Below are positions 16,540-25,121 of a DNA stretch of 53,072 nt, in pieces. Under the pieces are notes generated by a model. That model was not told the DNA's origin, did no database searches, and was given only the letters and a program-made list of their open reading frames with translations. The number at the start of each line of letters is the position of its first letter. The stretch's first letter is position 1. The position numbers and the translations under genes were made by a program. Location of the stretch: assembly GCA_051660685.1 (NCBI GenBank), contig JBOFQB010000025.1, forward strand, positions 1-53,072, written 5' to 3'. This stretch comes from JAVBSX01 sp051660685 (GTDB lineage: Bacteria > Planctomycetota > Planctomycetia > Pirellulales > Thermoguttaceae).

Positions 16540-18897
16540 TCATCGTTGTACCACACCTTGTGCAAGCGACTCCTTGAGAATCGCCCCAACTGTCGTTCGG
16601 TCAAAATCCCCCTTCTTTTGAAAACGCAACTCCAAAATGTCGTAATACGGGTTTTCCCCGTTCACAAACGGTTCAACCCCAATATTGCGTATTTTTCCAA
16701 GCGGAATACTGTTCTTGCGGACATAAACATCAAGCGTAATCGCTTCACAACGCTTCGTCCCAACAATCGTCCAAGGAAGAACCCGACCCCCGACTTTGAT
16801 CTCCGGTTGAAGATAATAAGGAACCAAAACCTTATTCGTCCAAACGATTCGAGCAGTCGGGGCCAATTCGTCCAACAAAGCAAAAACCGCTTTTAACAAA
16901 GTGTAATCCCATTTCAACTGACTCCCCCCAGTCAATCCTTTCGGAAGAAAATGCCATTTTTCTTTCAAGACTTTCCAAGGCATTAAATCTTCGGGCTTAC
17001 TCCGAACTTTCTGCGTCACACGACCAAAACCCGTAATCGCCTCATCCAGAAATTCCCAGAATTCGTCCCGATCAATCTCCGAATAAGAATGAACCTTTAA
17101 CTCAATCTCCTGCCAAGCTCCCCCCGCTTGCTGAACACGAACTCGCGGTTCCGTTCCATAAAGCGGTATATCATCCATCTCATTCAAAGGTCGCAAATTC
17201 AGTCGTTGAACCAAATGGTCCCGACGAAACATGTTCTTCGCCGTTCTGAATTTCAGTCGGAGCAACCATTCTTCATTCGTCAACGCATGAAAAAACCAAC
17301 CATACGACTTCTTCTCCCCGCATATCTCAACCAGACTCCGATTGTTCCAGTCCGTCTCCGAAAAACAGTCTGTTTCCTGTATTTTATCAACAATATCTGT
17401 CAGTATTTGTCCGTCCCAACGACAAGGTAAACCACCCCGACTCAACCGTTCTTTTGTATGCCAAATGCGCCCGTTCAACTCCCAGGGCATTCGGGTTTCT
17501 CCCAAAATCGCATCATCCTCGATAATTCCAACCAAATCGGTTCGTGTTCCTCGAGTCAATCCAAAGACGGATTCTGTTCCTAACCCTCTTGATCCAACAA
17601 CGGAATCCTGATTTTTGTCATGCTGTTCTGACATCACTTCCGTGTTCGGAGAATTCGGAGAATAGGGGACCCGATTTTCATATTTTCCGCTTGCAAGAAT
17701 CGGGGCAAGAGCAAGAGCCGTATACGAATACATCTCGAACGGACCCGTCATGTGTCCGGCTTTCATCTGAGCCGGTTTCAACGGTTCCAGTTTCAACGGT
17801 CCCGACTTTAGCAGTCCTGATTTTAACGAACCCGGTTTCGTACTTGCTTTTCCTGATTTGTTCACTTTCAATTGCTCAGAAAAACCAAACCGCTCAACCA
17901 GTTCTTCAGGTGTCCCCGCAAAAACCAAATGTCCCCCGTCCAACCCCGCTTCTGGTCCCAAATCAACAATCCAATCCGCCGATTTTATCATGTCCAGATT
18001 GTGTTCGACCATAATGACAGTATTCCCAAGATCAACCAAACGCTGTACAACCCCCAACAATTTGGTCAAATCTTCAAAATGTAAACCCGTTGTCGGTTCA
18101 TCCAACAAATACAGCGTCCGACCTGTATCAACCCGGGACAATTCGGACGCTAATTTCACACGTTGGGCTTCACCCCCAGAAAGGGTTGGGGCTGCTTGAC
18201 CAAGAGCGAGATAATCGAGACCAACATCACAAAGAGTCTGCAAAATCCGGCGAACACCCGGAATATTTGCAAACAGTTGCAAAGCGTCTCCGCAAGACAT
18301 TTCGAGAACGTCGCTGATTGAATATCCGTGAAACTTTACGTCAAGGGTTTGACGATCATACCGTTTTCCCTCACAAGCATCACAGGTAATCCAGACATCC
18401 GGGAGAAAGTGCATTTCAATTTTGAGTTGACCATTTCCCTCACATTTTTCACAACGACCGCCCGGGACGTTAAAACTGAATCGTCGGGGAGAATATCCTC
18501 GCAATTTCGATTCGGGTAATTGGGCAAACAGGTCCCGAATCAACTCAAACGCCCCTGTATACGTCGCAGGATTCGAGGTCGGCGTTTGACCAAGCGGTTG
18601 CTGATCGACACGAATGACCTTGTTAATCAGTTCAACTCCTTCTATGGAATCATGTGTTCCCGGAGTTCCTTGCGCTCGATGTAATGTCCTCGCCAATGAT
18701 TTGTACAAAACGTCTTCAATAAGGGAACTTTTGCCCGACCCGCTCACTCCGGTCACAACCGTAAAGGCGGAAAGGGGAAAAGGGACATTGATTGACTTCA
18801 GGTTGTTTTGCCGGGCTCCTCGAACAACCAACCAACCCGGTTCCCAAGGAATCGGCTTAATCACAACGTGTTGATTGCGGGTCGTTTTTTTCGGCAT
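16540..18897 (-). CDS. UvrA-related half protein with novel C-terminal extension, 785 aa
   Basis: Residues 20-345 match the C-terminal half of UvrA, the damage-recognition ATPase of nucleotide excision repair: Walker A GVSGSGKSS at 50-58, zinc module C149/C152/C172/C175, signature LSGGEAQR at 239-246, Walker B LYLLDEPTTGLH near 262-273. The N-terminal ABC half (about 600 residues in UvrA) is absent and is not encoded next door. A linker at 354-382 is built of short Lys-Pro/Ser-Gly-Leu repeats (LKSGLLKSGPLKLEPLKPAQ). The last 390 residues or so, rich in Trp, match no domain I know. It could be one part of a split planctomycetal UvrA or a separate paralogue; a full uvrA should be sought elsewhere. 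Confidence 0.85.
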   Translation of the reverse strand: MPKKTTRNQHVVIKPIPWEPGWLVVRGARQNNLKSINVPFPLSAFTVVTGVSGSGKSSLIEDVLYKSLARTLHRAQGTPGTHDSIEGVELINKVIRVDQQPLGQTPTSNPATYTGAFELIRDLFAQLPESKLRGYSPRRFSFNVPGGRCEKCEGNGQLKIEMHFLPDVWITCDACEGKRYDRQTLDVKFHGYSISDVLEMSCGDALQLFANIPGVRRILQTLCDVGLDYLALGQAAPTLSGGEAQRVKLASELSRVDTGRTLYLLDEPTTGLHFEDLTKLLGVVQRLVDLGNTVIMVEHNLDMIKSADWIVDLGPEAGLDGGHLVFAGTPEELVERFGFSEQLKVNKSGKASTKPGSLKSGLLKSGPLKLEPLKPAQMKAGHMTGPFEMYSYTALALAPILASGKYENRVPYSPNSPNTEVMSEQHDKNQDSVVGSRGLGTESVFGLTRGTRTDLVGIIEDDAILGETRMPWELNGRIWHTKERLSRGGLPCRWDGQILTDIVDKIQETDCFSETDWNNRSLVEICGEKKSYGWFFHALTNEEWLLRLKFRTAKNMFRRDHLVQRLNLRPLNEMDDIPLYGTEPRVRVQQAGGAWQEIELKVHSYSEIDRDEFWEFLDEAITGFGRVTQKVRSKPEDLMPWKVLKEKWHFLPKGLTGGSQLKWDYTLLKAVFALLDELAPTARIVWTNKVLVPYYLQPEIKVGGRVLPWTIVGTKRCEAITLDVYVRKNSIPLGKIRNIGVEPFVNGENPYYDILELRFQKKGDFDRTTVGAILKESLAQGVVQR

Positions 18898-19436
18898 GTT
18901 GCATTAGGAGCAGAAAACAGAAGTCAAAAAAAGGTAGAAAACAGAGGTCATAAAGACGAACCGTTCCAACGTGAGATCGTCACAATGTCAAATTGTTAGA
19001 AAGTGCGACCCCAAAAAAGTGAGACGCTCAACAACAGGTGATTCATCAACTTGGAAAGGGGGAACAACGTGAGGAGGTCAACGACGGAAAAAGGAGACGC
19101 TTCATTATAACCAAGAACTTGCAGTCGCCTATGTCCCCAATCCACACTCAAAATGAAGAAGTTGAAAATTCTCGACATAGGGTCCAAGACCGGGATTTTG
19201 GCGAGGACAATCGTCTTTGGAGTTCAAAACGTGAAATTTATCAGCGAACGGCCTATTGTCCTGACCTATTGTCCGAACACTTTTTTGGCCTATGATTGTT
19301 TGCAGAAAACGAAATGAGTCAAAAATGACCCCGGGCGTTTACTAGGGTATAAAATTGAGGTACAATGCTGCACGATGTTGTGTTGGGGGAAGTGGAATCA
19401 TCAGCAGTAATCATAAAGTAGCGGTATCCTAAGTCA
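18898..19436. other. Intergenic region between divergent genes
   Basis: No convincing gene. A near-direct repeat of CAGAAAACAGAAGTCA and TAGAAAACAGAGGTCA lies at about 18910-18950, just upstream of the UvrA-like gene. A promoter candidate for the SDR gene is at 19338-19366. No remnant of the missing UvrA N-terminal half is visible. Confidence 0.4.
19338..19366 (+). promoter_or_regulatory. Candidate promoter of the SDR gene
   Basis: TTTACT (19338-19343) and TACAAT (19361-19366) are separated by 17 bp, 71 bp before the SDR start codon. The match to sigma-70 consensus is moderate. Confidence 0.35.
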
Positions 19437-20234
19437 ATGAAAGCGTCAGAATATTTGCATGCCCTGTTTGGTTTGGAAGGACAACTTGCCGTTGTAATCG
19501 GCGGGGCAGGAGAATTGGGCGGGGCACTTTCAGCCGGTCTCGGTCAAGCAGGTGCTAAAATCATCGTTGCCGATGTCGGCGAAGAAGCCTGTCAAACGCG
19601 AGTTGACAAATTAAAAGCAATCGGGGTTGACGCCGGATACTGTACGGTTGATATTACAAATCGTGATTCAATCAAAAACTTGCTCGCAACATCGCTCGAA
19701 CAATCGGTTGGAGTCCCGAAAAAAATTGACATGCTCGTCAATTGTGCCGGTATTAACATTGGTAATCCTTTTTTGGAAGTTGATCCAACGACTTGGGACA
19801 AAATTATGTCGGTCAACTTAAAAGGAACGCTTGAATCGTGTCAGATTTTTATAGAGTCGATGTTGCAAACAGGGGGGGGATCGATTCTGAATATAGGGAG
19901 CGTGAATGCAGATAAACCTCTTTCCCGGGTTTTTGCGTATGCGGCGAGCAAAGCAGCCGTTGTGAACTTAACGCAAAACATTGCGCAGGAATTTGCGACG
20001 CAGAACATTAGGGTCAACGCGATTTGTCCCGGTTTTTTTCCGGCTGAGCAGAATCGTCAATTGTTGGACGAAACCCGGGTTGAGAACATCATGCGGGGAA
20101 CCCCTATGAAAAGGTATGGAAACCCGGACGAGTTGGTTGGGGCTGCTTTATTGCTCCTTTCATCAAAAGCAGGAAGTTACATAACGGGAACTGTCCTTTA
20201 TGTAGACGGCGGTTTTACCTGTTCTTGGTTTTAA
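19437..20234 (+). CDS. SDR family NAD(P)-dependent oxidoreductase, 265 aa
   Basis: Classical short-chain dehydrogenase. The nucleotide-binding motif is a variant (IGGAGELGG, residues 21-29, with GGAGELG in place of TGGxxGIG), followed by NCAGIN at 102-107 and the catalytic S155, Y168 and K172 (YAASK). The C-terminal YITGTVLYVDGGFTCSW is typical of the gluconate 5-dehydrogenase / D-mannonate oxidoreductase-like SDRs. This suggests a sugar-acid or polyol substrate, consistent with a PfkB sugar kinase two genes downstream; the exact substrate is not resolvable. Complete length. Confidence 0.9.
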   Translation: MKASEYLHALFGLEGQLAVVIGGAGELGGALSAGLGQAGAKIIVADVGEEACQTRVDKLKAIGVDAGYCTVDITNRDSIKNLLATSLEQSVGVPKKIDMLVNCAGINIGNPFLEVDPTTWDKIMSVNLKGTLESCQIFIESMLQTGGGSILNIGSVNADKPLSRVFAYAASKAAVVNLTQNIAQEFATQNIRVNAICPGFFPAEQNRQLLDETRVENIMRGTPMKRYGNPDELVGAALLLLSSKAGSYITGTVLYVDGGFTCSWF

Positions 20235-20378
20235 CCCATTTTGACTGGATTGCCGGACCTGATTATTTCACCTAATCTGTCTAGCCTGTTCATTTTTATC
20301 AGACCTGTTTTTTTAACGGTTCCCTAATTTTAGGTTTGTTATTTTTGGCATTGTATTTGTGTTAAGGAGATGCTGAGT

Positions 20379-20735
20379 ATGAGTCATTCTGATCTTCCAA
20401 TGGACGTAGAGTTTCTTTTGGGACAAGTTGGGGGGAGCAAAGCAACAGCCGGTTTGGTGATTGACGAGTTCGTCAGTCAAGTGCCGCTTGATCTGGAGAA
20501 CATGGGGAACCTGCTCAAATCGGGCGATCTTCTTTCCGTTGGAAAAGTTGCACATAGTGTCAAGGGAACATCCGGGGTTTTTGGTGCTCACCGTTTGCGA
20601 CAACGTGCAGCCGATCTGGAAATTGCGGCAAAGGGGGAAGACGTTGAAAAAACAAACGAGTTGTTTCCCCTCTTTGCTGAAGAAGTCAAGCGTTGTCTTG
20701 ATTTTATTCCCCAATTGAGAGCCAGTTTGGCCTAA
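20379..20735 (+). CDS. Hpt-domain phosphotransfer protein, 118 aa
   Basis: A stand-alone histidine phosphotransfer domain. The phosphoacceptor is H59 in AHSVKGTSGVFGA, with a four-helix pattern over residues 5-115. Such proteins relay phosphoryl groups between hybrid histidine kinases and response regulators; no partner kinase or regulator is in the window. The start is set at MSHSDLPM because AAGGAGA sits 8 nt before it; an ATG 9 nt upstream lies inside that spacing. A tandem repeat begins within its last codons (20718 on). Confidence 0.85.
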   Translation: MSHSDLPMDVEFLLGQVGGSKATAGLVIDEFVSQVPLDLENMGNLLKSGDLLSVGKVAHSVKGTSGVFGAHRLRQRAADLEIAAKGEDVEKTNELFPLFAEEVKRCLDFIPQLRASLA

Positions 20736-20785
20736 TCCCAGCTTGATTTAATCCCAGTTTGGCCTTAATCCCAGTTTGACCTAAT
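20718..20785. repeat. Short tandem repeat overlapping the hpt stop codon
   Basis: About four degenerate copies of a 16-18 bp unit close to CCCAGTTTGGCCTTAAT begin in the last codons of the Hpt gene (GCCAGTTTGGCCTAA) and run toward the PfkB gene. The repeat therefore includes the coding end and stop codon, and looks like recent slippage or segmental amplification. Confidence 0.65.
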
Positions 20786-20855
20786 CATTGTCGGGAAAAA
20801 AAGGGATAGAGGGGATATAACGAATGAACGAATAAACAAATAATGAGGTCCATTT

Positions 20856-21758
20856 ATGTCGTTGTTGATTGTCGGTTCCGTTGCTTATGATAATATATTG
20901 ACTCCAAGTGATCGTCGGGACAATGTTTTGGGCGGGGCGGGAACTTATGCGGCTTATGCAGCAAGTTTTTTTACAACGGCGCAACTAGTTGGTGTTGTTG
21001 GAGATGATTTTCCGACGAATGACCTAGAAATGTTGAGAGAGCATAACATTGACATTTCGGGGGTTGAGGTTCGGCAAGGAGAGAAGACATTTCGTTGGAC
21101 AGGTCGGTATTTGGAGAACATGAACGACCGTGAAACGCTTGAGACGCAGTTGAATGTTCTTGGGACGGACCCCGCGAAAATCCCGGATTCATTTGCACGA
21201 GCCCAATATGTTCTTTTGGGGAATGCTCCTCCCGCTGTTCAATCGCATATTCTCGATCAGATCAAAGGGGCGGATTTGGTGATTGCGGACACGATGAATC
21301 TTTGGATTGAGATTGACCGGGACGGTTTGTCACAACTGATGAAGCGGATTGACGGTTTAGTGTTAAATGAAGGGGAAGCGCGACAGTTGACGGGGGAATC
21401 GAACCTAATTACAGCGGGTCGCAAGATTCTTGGTCAAGGTCCTCGCTTTGTCGTCATAAAAAAAGGGGAACATGGGGCCATTTTTCAAAGTCAACATGAG
21501 ACGTATGTGTTGCCCGCATTTCCGACGGAGCAGGTTGTTGACCCGACAGGGGCGGGGGACACGTTTGCGGGGGGGATGTTGGGATACATAGCGTCGCGCG
21601 GAACAGTTGATTCGACGACGATCAAGACGGGAATCGCTTACGGAACGATCATAGGTTCCTGCACAGTCGGCGGTTTTGGACTGGAAAACTTGCAAAAGCT
21701 CTCGCGAGAAAAATTGGACCAACAACTCGACCTTTTCCGCAAAATGGTGGAATTCTGA
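20856..21758 (+). CDS. PfkB-family carbohydrate kinase, 300 aa
   Basis: Ribokinase-fold sugar kinase. The N-terminal substrate-side motif VLGGAGTYAAYAAS (about 26-39) and the C-terminal ATP/anion-hole motif DPTGAGDTFAGG (around residue 230) with catalytic Asp are both intact. The opening MSLLIVGSVAYDNI and the length fit the family. The substrate is unknown; proximity to an SDR hints at carbohydrate metabolism. GAGG lies 7 nt before the ATG. The probable restriction endonuclease gene starts 22 bp after its stop. Confidence 0.93.
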   Translation: MSLLIVGSVAYDNILTPSDRRDNVLGGAGTYAAYAASFFTTAQLVGVVGDDFPTNDLEMLREHNIDISGVEVRQGEKTFRWTGRYLENMNDRETLETQLNVLGTDPAKIPDSFARAQYVLLGNAPPAVQSHILDQIKGADLVIADTMNLWIEIDRDGLSQLMKRIDGLVLNEGEARQLTGESNLITAGRKILGQGPRFVVIKKGEHGAIFQSQHETYVLPAFPTEQVVDPTGAGDTFAGGMLGYIASRGTVDSTTIKTGIAYGTIIGSCTVGGFGLENLQKLSREKLDQQLDLFRKMVEF

Positions 21759-21780
21759 GACAAAGAAGGTAGATTGTATC

Positions 21781-22653
21781 ATGGTAAATGACAAATCGTT
21801 CGGAGACTATAAAGCAGATGCCAAATCATGGATTACCTTAGCATCTGGAGAGTATTATCCAGATATTCTGGTTGATGCGCGTCTGCTTTATGCCCCGGTT
21901 CAGATAACATTTGCTCAGTTATTGCAATCATCACATTCGTCCATAGATTTCTTTCATTCCATTATGTCAACGCAAAATCAATGGATGAGAACTCAGTTGT
22001 GCCGGGTGTTCCGAAAGTATGTTAGTCCCCAAACTCCCGTTGAGATGCTGAAAAAGAAATGTGATGCGGAAAGTATTTGTGAACAATTTGGAAATGATTT
22101 TCGCTGTATCGCTGAAGTTCATCGCAAGTTTCGTGAACGTCCCGTTCCTGATGAGGCTCTGTGTGCTTTACTCTGGGAATATAAAGATCGTGGAAAAAAA
22201 GGATATGATTTGACGGAACGATTGTTTGCAATCATACGAAATTTGTTTCCAGAGTTGGAAATGATAGGTCCAGAGCGGGCAGGTAAGGATGTCCGTTTGG
22301 GATGTGTTTTCGAAGATTATCCCAAGCCGGATAGTCCTATTGATTTTGTCCTCAAAGAGGGCGATGAGGTCCTTGCGATTGGCTTGGCTCGATATGACTC
22401 GGATCGTGGTGGTTCGCAGGAGGATGACCGACCTGGACAATACCGTGAGATTGCTAATGAGATTATTGCTTACACAAACGCACATGCTATGTCGCATATC
22501 AAGGTGATTTATGTGAATGATGGTCCCGGCTTATTGCTTGGGTCCATGTGGAATGATTATGCCTATCTCGAACTGTACGGTAAGGGACGTGTCAAGGTTG
22601 TTACCTTGCGTATGATCGCCGAACGAATAACTCTCAAGTGGTTAAAGTCCTAG
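21781..22653 (+). CDS. Probable type II restriction endonuclease, 290 aa
   Basis: The frame is open from 21676, but the ATG at 21781 is after the PfkB stop and is preferred. No signal peptide or TM. A PD-(D/E)xK-like core may be the segment around PIDFVL (186-191), an acidic turn and LAIGLARYDSDRGGSQEDDR (198-217). In the canonical fold an acidic residue followed by x-Lys would sit about where IGLAR is, so catalytic competence is uncertain. The assignment to restriction rests mostly on its coupling to a DNA methyltransferase whose ATG lies 2 bp after its stop. It could also be a non-nuclease partner of the methylase. Confidence 0.6.
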   Translation: MVNDKSFGDYKADAKSWITLASGEYYPDILVDARLLYAPVQITFAQLLQSSHSSIDFFHSIMSTQNQWMRTQLCRVFRKYVSPQTPVEMLKKKCDAESICEQFGNDFRCIAEVHRKFRERPVPDEALCALLWEYKDRGKKGYDLTERLFAIIRNLFPELEMIGPERAGKDVRLGCVFEDYPKPDSPIDFVLKEGDEVLAIGLARYDSDRGGSQEDDRPGQYREIANEIIAYTNAHAMSHIKVIYVNDGPGLLLGSMWNDYAYLELYGKGRVKVVTLRMIAERITLKWLKS

Positions 22654-22655
22654 TT

Positions 22656-23945
22656 ATGGCTGTTCCGATACCTAGAAATAACAACAAATCCGCAAAAACA
22701 TCATCTTTTCCACAATCGTTTTCATTGCATTATGAGGGCAAGAAATCGGCGGATAGTATTTTGGCAACACTCCCGGGTAAATACAGGACCAGTCCGCATT
22801 ATTCGGAAGGAGTGAATCGTCTCTATCATGCAGATAATTTAGGAGTTCTCGCCGCATTAGCGGCGGATAAGACAATCGCCGGTAAAATTCGGTTGGTTTA
22901 CATTGATCCACCGTTTGCAACAGCATCGTTTTTTGAATCCCGGGAACAGCGTCATGCGTATAGTGACTACCTTGTTGGTGTGGATTATGTTGAATCTTTG
23001 CGGGAGCGTTTGATAATCATTCACCGTTTACTTGCACAAGATGGGTCTCTCTATTTGCATTTGGATGAACGGATGGTGTTTCATTGTCGTGTTATTCTGG
23101 ACGAAATTTTTGGAGTCAAAAATTATCGCAATTGTATCACACGCAAGAAATGTAATCCAAAGAACTACACAAAAAAAACCTATGGAAATGTAGCTGATTA
23201 CATTTTGTTTTACACCAAAAGCGACTCTTATGTGTGGAACCGTCCCTTTGAGCCCTGGGATGAAGAGAAATCTCGAAAAGAATACCCTTGTGTTGATGCA
23301 AAAGGTCGTCGTTATAAAAAAGTTCCACTCCATGCCCCAGGTGTGCGAAATGGAGAGACGGGAAAAGAATGGCGGGGTCAATGTCCTCCTCCGGGCAAAC
23401 ACTGGCAATATACTCCTGAAAAACTGGAAAAAATGGCGGATAAGGGCGAAATATATTGGTCGCCCAATGGTAATCCACGACGCAAAATCTATCTGGACAA
23501 TAGTCGCGGCATCCCCATACAGGATGTATGGTTGGACATGCGTGATGCACATAACCAAAATATTCACATCACTGGTTATCCGACGGAGAAAAATATTGCT
23601 TTGTTGTCTCGAATCATTGCCGCTTCTTCGAATCCAAATGATCTTGTTTTGGATTGTTATGCAGGGTCTGGTACGACGTTGGAAGCCGCTTCGAATATGG
23701 GTCGAAGGTGGATTGGCGTAGACAGGAGTGATGAAGCGATTAAAACAATACTGGGCAGATTTGATGCTGGTTCAAAGAGAATGGGTGATTTTGTGAACCC
23801 TCACAATTGCCAAATGCTCTTGCCCCTGCATTCCCCCATTGGAGACTTCGTTCTCTACGAGAATGTATATCCGGGGCAGTGCAATCGAATGGGAGCACCA
23901 ACGCGTTCGATTTCATCAAGCAACAAAGGCGATATAGTCGCATAA
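22656..23945 (+). CDS. DNA methyltransferase, beta-class (N4/N6), 429 aa
   Basis: Motif order is that of beta-class amino-methyltransferases. Catalytic motif IV DPPF is at 84-87 (VYIDPPFATA), then comes a long central target-recognition region rich in Lys/Tyr/Trp (about 150-290), then SAM-binding motif I LDCYAGSGTTLEAA near 332-345. It methylates adenine-N6 or cytosine-N4 in DNA; the site cannot be read from the sequence. A GTG at 22638 would overlap the upstream gene, and ATG 22656 is favoured. It is translationally coupled to the probable nuclease, as expected for a type II (or IIS/III-like) R-M pair. Confidence 0.88.
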   Translation: MAVPIPRNNNKSAKTSSFPQSFSLHYEGKKSADSILATLPGKYRTSPHYSEGVNRLYHADNLGVLAALAADKTIAGKIRLVYIDPPFATASFFESREQRHAYSDYLVGVDYVESLRERLIIIHRLLAQDGSLYLHLDERMVFHCRVILDEIFGVKNYRNCITRKKCNPKNYTKKTYGNVADYILFYTKSDSYVWNRPFEPWDEEKSRKEYPCVDAKGRRYKKVPLHAPGVRNGETGKEWRGQCPPPGKHWQYTPEKLEKMADKGEIYWSPNGNPRRKIYLDNSRGIPIQDVWLDMRDAHNQNIHITGYPTEKNIALLSRIIAASSNPNDLVLDCYAGSGTTLEAASNMGRRWIGVDRSDEAIKTILGRFDAGSKRMGDFVNPHNCQMLLPLHSPIGDFVLYENVYPGQCNRMGAPTRSISSSNKGDIVA

Positions 23946-23978
23946 ATTGAAGAAAAACTCTATCTTCTCGTACTAATC

Positions 23979-24011
23979 CTCATTCCCTATCCCCCATTCC
24001 CTATCCCCCAC
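23979..24011. repeat. C-rich tail repeat abutting the URO-D-like start codon
   Basis: Two tandem copies of CATTCCCTATCCCC end 2 nt before the ATG at 24013. On the minus strand this has four G-runs of at least 3 with 3-nt loops, so a G-quadruplex is possible. No SD remains. No head module is recognisable upstream. Confidence 0.65.
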
Positions 24012-24012
24012 A

Positions 24013-25023
24013 ATGACCGGTTATGAACGTGTTAAGGCGATGTTAGAGGGTTCGCCAATTGACTCTCTGCCGTATACCCCCATTACAATGATGTTTGCGT
24101 CCGACCAATTAGGCGTCGCTTATGGTCGGTATGCCGCTGATTTTCAGACCCTCGTCGCCGGTCAGCTCCTCGTCGCCGAAAAATTCGGGTTCGATCACGT
24201 CTCCTGTATCAGCGACCCCGCTCGTGAAGCAGCCGATTGTGGGGCACAAATTCACTTTTTTGACGATCAACCTCCTGCAATTGACGAAAGTAACGCTCTT
24301 CTTGCCGAAAAAAAACGTCTGGAGACATTGGAAGTGCCGGACCCCTTTCAACCGGGAAGTCGTATGTTCGACCGCGTTCAAGCAGCCGCACTGTTTAACC
24401 AGAAAGTTAAAGGAAAATACTGGATCGAAGGTTGGATCGAAGGTCCTTGCGCTGAAGGAGCCGATTTGAGGGGTATCAACGCCCTGATGCTCGACTTCAT
24501 TGACGATCCCGCATTCGTTCATCGTCTCTTTGACTTTTGCGTTCAAATGGGACTCCAATTTGCGCAAGCCCAGATCGACGCCGGTTGTGACATCATCGGA
24601 TTGGGTGATGCAGCTGCTTCTTTGGTTGGACCCAAAATTTATAAGGAATTCGTTCTCCCCTATGAAAAACGGCTCGTTGACGGTATTCATGCAAAAGGTG
24701 GTCGGGTTCGATTGCACATCTGCGGGAACATTTCCCGGAGTTTGGCCGAAATCGGTTCCTTAGGTTGTGATTACTATGACCTCGATTATATGGTTCCTCT
24801 TGCATCTGCCCGGGAAAAAATGGGGGAAAAACAGGTTCTGTCCTCCAACATTGATCCGGTCAAAGTGCTAAGAAATGGAACGCCGGAACTGATTCGACAG
24901 ACGTTGAGCAACTGTTTCGCCGATCTCGGGCCAAAAATGATCGTTGCAGCCGGTTGTGAGGTCCCCCGCGACACGCCGCTTGAAAACCTCGCCGTTATGC
25001 ACGATTTTGCCAAAAATGCGTGA
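24013..25023 (+). CDS. Uroporphyrinogen decarboxylase-fold methyltransferase-like protein (MtaA/MtbA-like), 336 aa
   Basis: A URO-D-fold TIM barrel. The zinc-ligand set of methylcobamide:CoM methyltransferases (MtaA/MtbA: HxC and a distal Cys) is present as H235-x-C237 (LHICGN) and C315 (AAGCEVPRDTPLEN). True HemE lacks this and instead carries an N-terminal RQAGRY motif, which is missing here. The likely role is transfer of a methyl group from a corrinoid or related cofactor; the substrate is unknown, and no corrinoid protein is adjacent. The final Ala codon and stop codon lie inside a dispersed repeat copy (25018-25052). Confidence 0.85.
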   Translation: MTGYERVKAMLEGSPIDSLPYTPITMMFASDQLGVAYGRYAADFQTLVAGQLLVAEKFGFDHVSCISDPAREAADCGAQIHFFDDQPPAIDESNALLAEKKRLETLEVPDPFQPGSRMFDRVQAAALFNQKVKGKYWIEGWIEGPCAEGADLRGINALMLDFIDDPAFVHRLFDFCVQMGLQFAQAQIDAGCDIIGLGDAAASLVGPKIYKEFVLPYEKRLVDGIHAKGGRVRLHICGNISRSLAEIGSLGCDYYDLDYMVPLASAREKMGEKQVLSSNIDPVKVLRNGTPELIRQTLSNCFADLGPKMIVAAGCEVPRDTPLENLAVMHDFAKNA

Positions 25024-25052
25024 ACGGTGTATGCCAAGTATTGAAATGCGCT
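25018..25052 (-). repeat. Family-C repeat copy supplying the stop codon of the URO-D-like gene
   Basis: This 35-bp stretch is the reverse complement of 44917-44950 with about 33 of 34 matches. It starts with the last codon GCG and contains the TGA stop of the upstream gene. It is followed by GCTAAACGACAA and then the C-rich tail that leads to surE. Confidence 0.8.
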
Positions 25053-25063
25053 AAACGACAACT

Positions 25064-25120
25064 TTTTCTCCCCCCTCTCCCCTATTCCCCAGTCCCTATC
25101 CCCTACCTCCCGCCCCTCTC
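25064..25120. repeat. C-rich tail repeat forming the surE leader
   Basis: A pyrimidine tract with many CCC/CCCC runs occupies the entire stretch up to the surE ATG. It shares at least 26 identical bases with the tail at 48806-48835 (core CCCCAGTCCCTATCCCCTA). The minus strand has five or more G-runs with 3-4 nt loops. No SD is present. Confidence 0.75.
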
Positions 25121-25121
25121 A

